The notes: generated from the letters alone by a model not told the origin. Shown: positions 1 through 7,389, numbered from the stretch's first letter. The stretch is DNA of 9,526 nt from Bacillota bacterium (GCA_023457875.1 JAEXBC010000047.1:1-9526), one strand, 5' to 3'. Translations and numbers: made by a program.

Positions 1-1
1 C

Positions 2-1156
2 TCTATATCTGTCGTATGTGGTCCACTGTTTGCTATGCAATTATACAATGACAACTTTGGCTTTTCAAAGGAAATTGCTGTGGCAATTGCGTATTCAGCT
101 ACGCTTTTGTTTGTTGGCGTCTTCGCATTTGTTTCGGGCAATTTTGCAAAGAAAGTGCCACTTAATCGGTTGATTGCAATCAGTACCATAATAGCTATCA
201 TGGGAGAACTGACTGCAGCTAGCTCAAGCGAACTGGTACAGTTCATTATTGGCAGGTGTTTATTTGGAGCTGGTGCAGGTATGATACTTAATGCCTTAGA
301 TACCATGGTGGCTATGCAACCGGATGAAGAGCAAGTGACCAGGGGGTTTACGATGAGTAGTGCGGGCGGACAAGCTGGAAGCATTTTCGGTGTTGGCATA
401 GGTGCTACTGTTATGCTGAATTTCGGTTATCCAGGGGTATATGTTGTTTCCGCTATGATACTTTTTATTCTCTTTGTTATATCTCTTCTTTTGTACAACA
501 AACATAATATCCCTGCTGCCACAGATTTTGTAGAAGAGAATGCTGGCATGAGCTTTTTAGATTTTGTACGGAATAAACGCGTAATAGGTTATATTTTCTT
601 TTTAGCAGTGCCGTATTTCATATGCTTGGGATTTGTTGAATATTACCTTCCGTTGGCAGGAAAAGGCTACGGTCTGAGTGAACAGGAAATTTCATATATT
701 GTAATTATTTTTGGACTAATAGCTATTTCCTTTGGTCCGCTACTTACCAAAAAGCTTATGTCACTATTTCATTCCTATATTGTACTTATTATATCTACTG
801 TCATTGTGTCTGCTGCAATCATATATTACGGACTTAATCAATCGATTTTGGGACTTGTGCTTTCCAGCATTGCCTTTGCTTTTGCTGATAGCTTTTTCGA
901 ATCGGTGCAAAACATCTATCTCACTCAGTTGCCTGAATCAATTAGATACGGGCAAGGTAGCACACTTGCATTCAGCAATATTGTTATTGGTATTGCTGGG
1001 ATGGGACAGTCCTACCTATTTGCCTTTGCCATGATTTTTGGTATTAAGCATGCTTTTTTAATCATTGGTGTTGGATTCCTTGTATTAACAGTAGTATTCC
1101 TAATACTTAACCTTGACAAAAAGGAGAGGGTTTATGATCGTTCTACCCATTTGTGA
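2..1156 (+). CDS. MFS family transporter, 5' end outside the window
   Basis: This is a multi-pass inner-membrane transporter of the major facilitator superfamily, probably a proton-coupled exporter. The frame is open from base 2 and gives 384 residues. The first in-window ATG (35) would cut into the first membrane helix (preceding residues SISVVCGPLF), so the true start lies upstream and probably only 10-30 residues are missing. Hydrophobic segments run through the whole protein, with a central polar loop (around YNKHNIPAATDFVEENAG) separating two six-helix halves. RCLFGAGAGMI matches the R-x3-G-x-G-x-G pattern of MFS motif B in helix 4. The usual motif A loop after helix 2 is degenerate (GNFAKKVPLNRL). 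The stop codon overlaps the condensation-domain gene, so it is co-translated with a carrier-protein pathway; export of that product is inferred from context. The substrate cannot be read from the sequence. Confidence 0.9.
   Translation, partial: SISVVCGPLFAMQLYNDNFGFSKEIAVAIAYSATLLFVGVFAFVSGNFAKKVPLNRLIAISTIIAIMGELTAASSSELVQFIIGRCLFGAGAGMILNALDTMVAMQPDEEQVTRGFTMSSAGGQAGSIFGVGIGATVMLNFGYPGVYVVSAMILFILFVISLLLYNKHNIPAATDFVEENAGMSFLDFVRNKRVIGYIFFLAVPYFICLGFVEYYLPLAGKGYGLSEQEISYIVIIFGLIAISFGPLLTKKLMSLFHSYIVLIISTVIVSAAIIYYGLNQSILGLVLSSIAFAFADSFFESVQNIYLTQLPESIRYGQGSTLAFSNIVIGIAGMGQSYLFAFAMIFGIKHAFLIIGVGFLVLTVVFLILNLDKKERVYDRSTHL
1122..1129 (+). promoter_or_regulatory. Ribosome binding site that sets the condensation-gene start
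   Basis: AGGAGAGG lies four bases before ATG 1134. The longer reading from TTG 1113 has no comparable purine-rich site in front of it, so ATG 1134 is preferred. The site lies inside the final codons of the MFS gene, which suggests translational coupling. Confidence 0.75.
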
Positions 1157-2372
1157 TGAACAGCAATATTTTTTTAATGTAAATGAAGCGTTTAATAGTA
1201 TCCCTATGAAAATATCCTATTCAATGAGATTTTTAAAAAGCTTTTCTGCGGAGGAAATCACCTTTGCAGTTGAAAAATGTATAAAGACAGCCGATGTTTT
1301 TGCGGCAACATGTGTTGTAAAGGACGGCCATCAGTATATGGCATTTTTACCGTATCAGAAGAAGGACATTCCTGTATTTGATTTTTCAAGTGAAGAAGAA
1401 TATGAAATCTTTTGCAACCAAAGTAGAGCAACAAAGATAAATAATAGAGATCAACTTTATGATATCTTTATTTTTTCAATATCGGGTTCTTATTATCATC
1501 TCCACTTTATTTTTAATCACTTGATATTTGACGGAATATCAGCTTTAGTACTATCTGAGAAGATACAAGAGATTTTGCTTAATCCAAACGAAGAAATTAA
1601 ATGGCACCCATTTTCCGCCCACTTGGATAGTATAAAGCATTATAAGGAAAGTGAAAAATATCTTGCGGATAAAGCATTTTGGGAAGATAGATTTTTGGAA
1701 ATTTCTAAAAGTGAATATCTTTTTAGTGATGTTATTGATACTAATGAGTCACTCATTAAAAGCTTGACTTTCCAGACAAGCCCAAAATTAAAAGAGCTTT
1801 TGTTTGCGTATTGCACTAAAAACAATATTTCACCGCATATTTTGATTGTTGCAGTACTTGCGCAGATTATAAATGACAAAACGGGGTGTAAGCGTTTTTA
1901 TTTTGAAATGCCTATTGCAAACCGTTTGGGAACAAATGAAAAAAATAGCATAGGTATTTATGAAACTACTTTTCCGTTTATTTTTGATTTCACAAGATAT
2001 AGTAATATTTTTGATTTACTCGAGTCTGTTCGTAAACAGTCCATGGATTACTATAAACGCAAAAATTTTGATTTGACTTCAAAAATAAATTCTGAGTCAT
2101 ATGAAAAAAAATATGGAAGATACATACCACAGTTTTGCTTTTCGTATTTTTGCGGTAATAAAAAGCCATCAGTTCCACTTACGACATTACACCATCATCA
2201 TTCTGAAACTGATGTTATGCCTATGAGTTTATATATATCGGACTATTTGGATTGGCAGACTATGACGTTTTGTTATACGTATTGGGTAGACTACTTTACG
2301 GACGAAGAAGTTGTAGAAATTCATCACGATATTGAAACGAGAATAGCAAATATGATTACGAATAAAATCTAA
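1134..2372 (+). CDS. Free-standing condensation-domain protein (NRPS C-domain / CoA-dependent acyltransferase fold)
   Basis: The protein has 412 residues from ATG 1134, close to the size of one isolated NRPS condensation domain (about 400-450). Such domains join a carrier-bound acyl thioester to an amine or alcohol acceptor in the cytoplasm. The active-site motif HHxxxDG appears as NHLIFDG at residues 128-134: the second, catalytic His (129), Asp133 and Gly134 are kept, while the first His is Asn. The preceding strand (YYHLHFIF) and following helix (ISALVLSEKIQ) fit the family. The C-terminal part has the expected strand-then-helix pattern (MTFCYTYWVDYFTDEEV). An HHHH run occurs near the C-terminus, with no known role. 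The gene overlaps the MFS gene by 23 bases and is 19 bases before the ligase gene, so it probably acts with that ligase and the carrier. A PapA-like or alcohol O-acyltransferase role is an alternative; the acceptor is unknown. Confidence 0.82.
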   Translation: MIVLPICDEQQYFFNVNEAFNSIPMKISYSMRFLKSFSAEEITFAVEKCIKTADVFAATCVVKDGHQYMAFLPYQKKDIPVFDFSSEEEYEIFCNQSRATKINNRDQLYDIFIFSISGSYYHLHFIFNHLIFDGISALVLSEKIQEILLNPNEEIKWHPFSAHLDSIKHYKESEKYLADKAFWEDRFLEISKSEYLFSDVIDTNESLIKSLTFQTSPKLKELLFAYCTKNNISPHILIVAVLAQIINDKTGCKRFYFEMPIANRLGTNEKNSIGIYETTFPFIFDFTRYSNIFDLLESVRKQSMDYYKRKNFDLTSKINSESYEKKYGRYIPQFCFSYFCGNKKPSVPLTTLHHHHSETDVMPMSLYISDYLDWQTMTFCYTYWVDYFTDEEVVEIHHDIETRIANMITNKI

Positions 2373-2391
2373 TGACTTTGGAGGAATATGA

Positions 2392-3888
2392 ATGTTTGAA
2401 AACATTTCAACGATCAGTGAATTACTTTCTTTAACCTCAGATTATTATGGCGAAAAACCGGCATTTTCCTATTTGAAAGATGGAAAAATGTATTCTGTTT
2501 CCTATTCTGATTTTGCACAGCAGGTTAGCGCGGTAGCAAAATCACTTGTGTTAAAGGGTATTACAAACAGCAAGATATCTATTGTATCGGAAAATTCGTA
2601 TTACTGCATTCTGTGGGCCTATGCTGTACCGCTTTCGGGTAATGTTCTTGTTATGCTAGACAACTTGACAACAATACAGGATAAAGCTTATGTGGTGGAG
2701 CATAGCGATACATCCTGTCTCATTTATTCCGCGTTTAATCAGCCGTTTTGTGACTATATAAAAGAAAATAATAAAAGTGTTATGAATACAATTTGTATCG
2801 AAATGGATACTGAGGATTGTCTGAGTAGTGAACGAGGAGTCGCATTGCCAAACACTGACGGTTCAGAAATGTCATATATATTTTATACTTCCGGAACAAC
2901 AGGCAGACCGAAAGGTGTGATGCAGTCGCAAATTAATTTATTGCGTAATGATCTTTATTTTTCATATAGTTTAAAAGTGAAAGATTCTGTATATCTCATG
3001 TTGCCATTAAGTCATATTCTTCCTTTTGCTAATGTTGTGCTTGCTTCGATGTATTCCGGCGCTAATATATTCATTTCAGCAGGACTCAAGCATATCTGGA
3101 GTGAAATGCAGCAAGTCATGCCATATTGTGTCTATGCGGTACCAGCAGTGTTATCCTATTTTGATAAAACGATTAATGCTACAGCACAAGAATTAATGAA
3201 AACAAGTAATATGATAGATACTCTTTCTGTACGCAAAAAAGCGCTCAGCCAATTATTTGGCGAAAATTTAAGAATCATTCCAACTGGTGGTGCACCTATA
3301 AATTTAGACATTGCAAAGCGTATGCAGGAGTTAGACATCTTGGTGCTTAATGGATATGGGCTTACTGAAACGTGTGGATCAATAACAGTAAATCCAAATG
3401 ATGATAATCGACTTGGAAGTGTTGGACGAGTAAATTTCAATTGTGAAGCAAAAGTTATAGAAGGCGAACTTGCGTTTAAAAGTCCATACTTATTTAAAGG
3501 GTATTACAAGGATTTAGAGGCTACCAAAGACGTATTTGATAATGAATGGTTTTTAAGCGGAGATTTAGGATATATTGAAGACAATTATGTATTTATTACT
3601 GGGAGAAAAAAGAATGTGATTGTATTACCCAATGGAAAGAACATAAGCCCGGAAGAACTTGAAATGGAATTACTAAAAATTGAAGAAATTAAAGAGGTGG
3701 TAGTTTGTGAGCAAGACGGAAAACTTACAGCTAAAGTTTATTCCGAACATGATGAAAAGACAATCCGTAAAAAGATAAATGAAATGAATAAGCATTTATC
3801 TTCATATAAGCAAATTGAAAATATTGTGTTTTACGCTGAGGAATTTCCTAAAACTGCGAGCAAAAAAATTAAAAGAGGAGAAATTTAA
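2392..3888 (+). CDS. AMP-forming acyl ligase / stand-alone adenylation enzyme (ANL superfamily)
   Basis: This 498-residue cytoplasmic enzyme should activate a carboxylic acid with ATP to an acyl-adenylate and then load it on a thiol, most likely the carrier encoded next. All core ANL motifs are present: the P-loop YTSGTTGRPKG (165-175), PLSHILP (205-211), GYGLTET (321-327), SGDLGY (389-394), the hinge region GRKKNVIVLPNGKNISPE (404-421) and the C-terminal PKTASKKIKR (486-495) with catalytic Lys492. The residue before that Lys is Lys, where NRPS adenylation domains usually have Gly. Together with the KKNVIVLPNGKNI hinge, this resembles acyl-CoA synthetases and fatty-acyl ligases more than amino-acid adenylation domains, so a fatty or aryl acid is inferred as substrate. 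The start at ATG 2392 is supported by GGAGGA at 2380-2385; a nearby ATG at 2388 is out of frame. No carrier or condensation domain is fused to it. Confidence 0.92.
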   Translation: MFENISTISELLSLTSDYYGEKPAFSYLKDGKMYSVSYSDFAQQVSAVAKSLVLKGITNSKISIVSENSYYCILWAYAVPLSGNVLVMLDNLTTIQDKAYVVEHSDTSCLIYSAFNQPFCDYIKENNKSVMNTICIEMDTEDCLSSERGVALPNTDGSEMSYIFYTSGTTGRPKGVMQSQINLLRNDLYFSYSLKVKDSVYLMLPLSHILPFANVVLASMYSGANIFISAGLKHIWSEMQQVMPYCVYAVPAVLSYFDKTINATAQELMKTSNMIDTLSVRKKALSQLFGENLRIIPTGGAPINLDIAKRMQELDILVLNGYGLTETCGSITVNPNDDNRLGSVGRVNFNCEAKVIEGELAFKSPYLFKGYYKDLEATKDVFDNEWFLSGDLGYIEDNYVFITGRKKNVIVLPNGKNISPEELEMELLKIEEIKEVVVCEQDGKLTAKVYSEHDEKTIRKKINEMNKHLSSYKQIENIVFYAEEFPKTASKKIKRGEI

Positions 3889-3889
3889 G

Positions 3890-4108
3890 ATGCTTACTGA
3901 AGTGATCGAGATTATTAAAGAAACATTTTCCCCACCAATTGAAGTTACAGGAGACACAGCTATAAAAAATGATTTGCAGCTGGATTCATTTGAAATTATA
4001 AACCTCATATGTATATTGGAAAATAGGTATAAAATTGAGATTGGTGAAATGGATGTATTTTCTTTGGTAACAGTTAATGATATCTGCGATTATATTGCAA
4101 ATAAATAA
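3890..4108 (+). CDS. Acyl/peptidyl carrier protein
   Basis: This is a 72-residue discrete carrier protein that would hold acyl intermediates on a 4'-phosphopantetheine arm. The attachment motif is LQLDSFEIINL with Ser33 as the modified residue, in the expected place at the start of helix II. The next segment (CILENRYKIEI) matches the conserved helix II end and loop, and the C-terminal helix (VTVNDICDYIANK) is typical. It is acidic and slightly shorter than usual carriers (75-85 residues). The frame is open further upstream (to 3815), but ATG 3890 follows AGAGGAG at 3874-3880 with a nine-base gap and lies one base after the ligase stop, so it is the credible start. The tight link to the ligase suggests it is that enzyme's partner. 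No phosphopantetheinyl transferase is in the window. A D-alanyl carrier (DltC-like) role is less likely because the neighbours are not dlt genes. Confidence 0.9.
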   Translation: MLTEVIEIIKETFSPPIEVTGDTAIKNDLQLDSFEIINLICILENRYKIEIGEMDVFSLVTVNDICDYIANK

Positions 4109-4145
4109 ACTGTACTGACTAGAAGGCTACTTGATTTTATATTCC

Positions 4146-4176
4146 TTGACTCTGTCGTTGGGGAAGAGATTATACT
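4146..4176 (+). promoter_or_regulatory. MerR-type promoter with 19-base spacer, and operator
   Basis: A -35 element TTGACT (4146-4151) and a -10 element TATACT (4171-4176) are separated by exactly 19 bases. This over-long spacer is the hallmark of promoters that MerR-family activators untwist. The spacer contains an imperfect dyad with CTCT (4150-4153) and AGAG (4165-4168) as outer arms. Transcription should start near 4183, leaving a short leader before AGGAGG (4196-4201) and the regulator ATG at 4210. Autoregulation by the MerR protein downstream is inferred. No terminator is seen between the carrier gene and this promoter, so read-through from the operon is also possible. Confidence 0.8.
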
Positions 4177-4209
4177 TTATTTATAATCAACTATCAGGAG
4201 GATTTCTAT

Positions 4210-5169
4210 ATGAACGAACTTATTAAAATCAGAGAGGTTTCAGTTAAATATGATGTATCAGCCCGTACGCTTCGTTATTATGAGGATATGCGACTGATTA
4301 ATAGCACAAGAAGTGATGATTATTCTTACAGAATGTATGATGAAGAAGCTGTAAAACGGCTAGAGCAGATTTTGATTTTGCGCAAGCTGAATATCAGCAT
4401 CAAGGATATTCAGCGCATTTTCAACACTTGTGGCTCAGAGGTTGTTTTAGAGGTGCTTAGTAAAAAGGTTGACGATATAGACGGAGAAGTATCTCTTTTA
4501 CATGAACTGAAAGAAGTCGTTCTTGAGTTTATCAGTCAGATAGAAAACGCTGATTTCGGCAATGACTCTGATGTTAAACTGCTGTATGAAAAGGCGAAAG
4601 ATATTGAGAACCAGCTTGTAAATGTGGATTATAATGGCAACCCTTCAACGGTGAATCGTTTGCTGGAGGTCACGGAGAAATTGGACAACAAGGTACCAGA
4701 CATCATGATTGTCAGGATACCTAAGTTTAGAGCGGTAACATCAGGGCTTATCTCATTTGAAGAACTTTTCGGCGGAGATTTCGGTCCTTGGCAAGAAGCG
4801 CACAACCATTTATTTAAACCCGTTATTTTCGGTTCTCCCGATTTCTTGTATGGAAAAGATGGAAAAGCCGAATGGATTTGGGCAATCAAAGACGAAGTGA
4901 CACAAACGGATACTCACCCATATGAAATTATCGAATATTCTGGTGGGTTATATGCTGTTGCGGTTAGTGTCGATGGTGACGATGAAAGTCACAACAAGGT
5001 AAGAAGCAAGACAGAGAAATGGCTTGAAAGTACAAAATTCATCATTGACAGAGACCGCGAATTTATGGGACACATGATTTACGTGGATGATGAAATTAAA
5101 GAAGGTCTTGGCTACCATCAAATGAATCTTTATGCGCCTATAAAATTAAAAGGTGATAGTGAACTATAA
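4210..5169 (+). CDS. MerR-family transcriptional regulator with GyrI-like effector-binding domain
   Basis: This is a 319-residue cytoplasmic DNA-binding regulator. The N-terminus has the MerR winged helix-turn-helix: IREVSVKYDVSARTLRYYEDMRLI (about 7-30) followed by the wing (YSYRMYDEEAVKRL) and the second helix pair (LRKLNISIKDIQRIF). Residues about 78-140 look like the dimer-forming coiled helix plus linker. Residues about 162-314 (from VPDIMIVRIPKFRAV to YAPIKLK) resemble the GyrI-like/AraC-effector-binding fold found in BmrR-type drug-sensing regulators, including the aromatic stretch EWIWAIKDE and the end GYHQMNLYAPIK. There is no Cys pattern of metal-sensing MerR proteins. The start is set by AGGAGG at 4196-4201. 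It has its own MerR-type promoter and probably regulates itself. It follows the transporter and carrier operon on the same strand, so control of that operon in response to its product or a drug is a fair but unproven inference. Confidence 0.9.
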   Translation: MNELIKIREVSVKYDVSARTLRYYEDMRLINSTRSDDYSYRMYDEEAVKRLEQILILRKLNISIKDIQRIFNTCGSEVVLEVLSKKVDDIDGEVSLLHELKEVVLEFISQIENADFGNDSDVKLLYEKAKDIENQLVNVDYNGNPSTVNRLLEVTEKLDNKVPDIMIVRIPKFRAVTSGLISFEELFGGDFGPWQEAHNHLFKPVIFGSPDFLYGKDGKAEWIWAIKDEVTQTDTHPYEIIEYSGGLYAVAVSVDGDDESHNKVRSKTEKWLESTKFIIDRDREFMGHMIYVDDEIKEGLGYHQMNLYAPIKLKGDSEL

Positions 5170-5248
5170 AAGATTCACAGAGATTAAAAGAAATATAGCG
5201 GTACATTAAAAATCATACGTCTTGCAACGTTGGATATTTGCGCTCCAA

Positions 5249-5280
5249 GGTCCCACCAGGTTTAGGTGGGATCTTTTTTT
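5249..5280 (+). terminator. Rho-independent terminator after the MerR gene
   Basis: A nine-base-pair stem (GGTCCCACC at 5249-5257 with GGTGGGATC at 5265-5273, one G-U pair) encloses a seven-base loop and is followed by seven T. A smaller hairpin, TTGGA/TCCAA (5230-5234 and 5244-5248), sits directly in front of it. It lies 79 bases after the MerR stop codon and separates that gene from the chemotaxis region. Confidence 0.88.
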
Positions 5281-5369
5281 GAACGTCCAAGGCACATAGA
5301 GTCAACTAAAATGTACTTATTCTGCTGACAAGATGAAACCTTGTATAGAGTTCACACTGAGGGGAAAGG

Positions 5370-5543
5370 AGAAATAAAATTGTCTACAATGGTTATGAAT
5401 ACATAATGTCGAATAATAATTAAGAAACAACAGAAAAATGTAGTATTATATATAAAAAAGTAATAAAAGTAATAATAGACAGAAAAGACTTGACAATAAA
5501 CGCTAAATTTGTATATAATAATCTAAATAGAAATAAAATTGTC
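5370..5543 (+). repeat. Pair of 15-base direct repeats flanking the promoter region
   Basis: The 15-base sequence AGAAATAAAATTGTC occurs at 5370-5384 and again at 5529-5543, 159 bases apart. The first copy directly follows a Shine-Dalgarno-like AAAGG; the second lies just after the chemoreceptor promoter. The repeats are A/T-rich but identical. They could be a protein-binding site, a small duplication or the scar of a lost segment. Confidence 0.5.
5490..5519 (+). promoter_or_regulatory. Consensus sigma-A promoter of the chemoreceptor gene
   Basis: A perfect -35 (TTGACA, 5490-5495) and a perfect -10 (TATAAT, 5514-5519) are separated by 18 bases. Transcription would start near 5526 and give a leader of about 150 bases before the chemoreceptor start. 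Confidence 0.75.
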
Positions 5544-5549
5544 GGATAA
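5524..5549 (+). promoter_or_regulatory. Possible flagellar sigma (SigD/FliA-like) promoter
   Basis: TAAA (5524-5527) is followed after 14 bases by TCGGATAA (5542-5549), which matches 6 of 8 positions of the Gram-positive SigD -10 consensus GCCGATAA. Chemoreceptor genes are commonly controlled by this sigma factor, which gives the match some context. A/T-rich DNA produces TAAA often, so this is tentative. Confidence 0.3.
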
Positions 5550-5587
5550 TTGTATGCATAAGTGATGAATGTCCAATGCAACTATCC
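5544..5587 (+). promoter_or_regulatory. Possible leader hairpin in the chemoreceptor 5' UTR
   Basis: GGATAATTG (5544-5552) can pair with CAACTATCC (5579-5587) at eight of nine positions, closing a 26-base loop. There is no T-run, so it is not a terminator. I looked for the conserved cores of c-di-GMP riboswitches and did not find them. It may affect RNA stability or translation, or be chance pairing. Confidence 0.3.
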
Positions 5588-5625
5588 ATAGTAATTAACG
5601 ATAATGCCTAAAAAGGAGATGTTCG

Positions 5626-5652
5626 ATGAGAATCAGTTTTTGGTTGATATAA
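5626..5652 (+). CDS. Possible eight-codon leader ORF in frame with the chemoreceptor
   Basis: ATG 5626 follows AAGGAG (5613-5618) at an ideal seven-base distance and encodes MRISFWLI before TAA at 5650-5652. Its ribosome binding site is better than that of the chemoreceptor itself. It is in the same frame as the chemoreceptor ATG 21 bases downstream, separated by that single stop. It may be a translated leader that couples to the chemoreceptor, or an old N-terminal extension cut off by a stop. No evidence of translation beyond the site itself. Confidence 0.3.
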   Translation: MRISFWLI

Positions 5653-5673
5653 TTTTATGAAGGGGTTGATAAG

Positions 5674-7389
5674 ATGCTAAACGTAAAAAATATATTTATA
5701 AAACCAATATACAACAAGTCGTTAAAAGCTAAGCTCATAACTGTATTCACATTAATAACTTTGGTTGTTAGTATGATGAGCATCTTTACCTATTTTTCTA
5801 TGAAATCGACAATTAAGAAATTTGACGATATATCGCAAACAGTCTTTTATGCGAACCAAATATCTGTTGTATTCCAAGATTTTCTTGATAATAGTATGCC
5901 TAAAATTATTAACAATGATGAAAATGAAAAAAAGAGCAGTCAAGAAATGCTGCTGGAAGTAGAAGAGAGTATTACAAAATTAAAGAAATTGGTAAAAGAC
6001 AAAGAAAGTATTGAAAAGTTAAATTATGTAGAAAAAATGACTCAATCAAATATAGAAAATGTTAATCAGATACTAGAATTAGTAGAAGATACATCTGCCG
6101 TTTCTGCAGTTGCTGAACTGCAAAATAAGCAGTATAGTTTACAAGATTTTTTGAAAAAGTCAGTAGATCAGTTCATACGTACCGAATTATCAAGTCAGCA
6201 ACGTGTAAAAAAGAAACTAAATGAGAACGCTGATTTTATAGGAATAGTGGTATTGGCACTCATTATTTCTTTGGCTACACTTAGTATTTTAATTTCTATA
6301 TTATTCTCTAATTACATAGCAGGTATGATAGCAAAACTTGCTAAATACTCAAAGAATATATCAGAGGGACATCTTCAAATAAATAAAATTGAAGTAAAGA
6401 GTAAAGATGATATAGGGATCGTAGCTGATGCTTTTAACATAATGGTTGAAAACTTACGCAATATTATAGGAAATATAAGTAAGTATGGAGATGATATAGC
6501 ACATTCTGCTGGAATAGTACAAGGTAGTGTTGAACAAAGTTCGAAAGCTATTGAAAACGTAGGTATATCAATGCAATCCGTCTCAATAGGGGCTTCAGAA
6601 CAAACGGAACAGACAAAGGAAACTTTTAATATTGTTAATAGTTTATATGAAAGCAATAAAATAATGCTTGATAAGGCGAATCAGGTTTTAGCAACTTCAC
6701 AAATGGCTATATCTGTTGCAACTGAAGGAAGTGCAAAAGTTGATGCCATGCTAAATCAAGTAAAGGTAATAGAAGAAAAAATAGTATTAACACAAAATAG
6801 TAGTGAAAGCTTAGAGAAAAAGACTAGTGAAGTTAAAAATATTATAGATACGATTAATAATATTTCAGTACAAACAAATCTTCTTGCTTTAAATGCAAGC
6901 ATTGAAGCTGCAAGAGCAGGAGAACACGGAAAAGGTTTTGCAGTCGTTGCTGAAGAAGTACGTAAACTTGCAGACAGTTCTAAAAATGCAACAGGTGAAA
7001 TAACAAAACTTTTAAATGTCATACAAAACGACTCAAAAGATGTTTCGGATAGGATGCATGTAGGAGTTGATGAGGTTAGAGGTGGAATCCAAATGGGAGA
7101 AGATGCCAGAAACTCATTCAACAAAATTTTAGAAACAAGTGAAGAAGTTGATTCACAAATAAAAGATATTACCAATGAAATAAAAAATATAGCAGAAGAG
7201 ATAAAAGATGTTGAAGGAAAGAGTAAAAATATCTTAAATATAGCGGCTGATTTTTCAGATGAAAGTTGTAATATTTCAGCTACTCTTCAAGAACAAACGG
7301 CAACGCTTGAAGAGATAACAGCATCGTCCGTTGTACTATTAGATATGGCAAATCAACTACAAAAGATTGTTAAACAATTTAAATTATAG
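5674..7389 (+). CDS. Methyl-accepting chemotaxis protein (transmembrane chemoreceptor)
   Basis: This 571-residue membrane receptor should sense an outside signal and control the CheA kinase through CheW. Order of parts: short cytoplasmic N-terminus, membrane helix 1 (about 21-42), an extracellular helical sensor of about 145 residues (43-187, likely a four-helix bundle), membrane helix 2 (about 188-215), a HAMP domain (about 213-266) and a long cytoplasmic coiled coil. The signalling tip is highly conserved: [19 protein letters not shown] and [20 protein letters not shown] (395-433). Likely methylation sites lie in ASEQTEQ (308-314) and [14 protein letters not shown] (538-551). There is no C-terminal pentapeptide tether for CheR/CheB. 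The start is ATG 5674, preceded by GAAGGGG. The sensor ligand is unknown. A binding-protein lipoprotein is encoded next on the same strand and could present ligand to it. Confidence 0.95.
   Translation: MLNVKNIFIKPIYNKSLKAKLITVFTLITLVVSMMSIFTYFSMKSTIKKFDDISQTVFYANQISVVFQDFLDNSMPKIINNDENEKKSSQEMLLEVEESITKLKKLVKDKESIEKLNYVEKMTQSNIENVNQILELVEDTSAVSAVAELQNKQYSLQDFLKKSVDQFIRTELSSQQRVKKKLNENADFIGIVVLALIISLATLSILISILFSNYIAGMIAKLAKYSKNISEGHLQINKIEVKSKDDIGIVADAFNIMVENLRNIIGNISKYGDDIAHSAGIVQGSVEQSSKAIENVGISMQSVSIGASEQTEQTKETFNIVNSLYESNKIMLDKANQVLATSQMAISVATEGSAKVDAMLNQVKVIEEKIVLTQNSSESLEKKTSEVKNIIDTINNISVQTNLLALNASIEAARAGEHGKGFAVVAEEVRKLADSSKNATGEITKLLNVIQNDSKDVSDRMHVGVDEVRGGIQMGEDARNSFNKILETSEEVDSQIKDITNEIKNIAEEIKDVEGKSKNILNIAADFSDESCNISATLQEQTATLEEITASSVVLLDMANQLQKIVKQFKL

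Larger units (their letters stand above)
5170..5673. other. Long intergenic region between the MerR gene and the chemoreceptor
   Basis: This 504-base stretch holds no convincing gene of normal size. From left to right it has a terminator, very A/T-rich DNA with one copy of a 15-base direct repeat, a consensus promoter, a second repeat copy, a possible leader hairpin and a very short ORF before the chemoreceptor. At 5366-5406 there is a good ribosome binding site (AAAGGAGA) followed at 5380 by TTG and only eight codons before TAA. This may be the remains of a gene start, or chance. Confidence 0.6.

Noticed and set aside
732..1034. A 100-codon plus-strand ORF inside the MFS gene with hydrophobic translation
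   Set aside because: It is an alternative frame of the membrane-protein gene; T-rich helix codons give hydrophobic shadows in other frames. The MFS frame is continuous and matches the family.
1113..1133. TTG at 1113 as the start of the condensation protein
   Set aside because: No ribosome binding site precedes it, whereas ATG 1134 has AGGAGAGG directly upstream.
3815..3889. Longer N-terminus for the carrier protein starting at 3815
   Set aside because: It would lie wholly inside the ligase gene; ATG 3890 has a proper Shine-Dalgarno sequence and gives a normal carrier length.
5526..5673. c-di-GMP or other known riboswitch in the chemoreceptor leader
   Set aside because: The conserved core bases of the c-di-GMP class I family and other common classes are not visible; only one modest hairpin can be drawn.
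6756..7175. A 139-codon minus-strand ORF inside the chemoreceptor gene
   Set aside because: It is antisense to the most conserved signalling tip of the receptor. Its composition (Ser/Thr/Ile-rich) is the mirror of that coding sequence, and it has no credible ribosome binding site or family signature.
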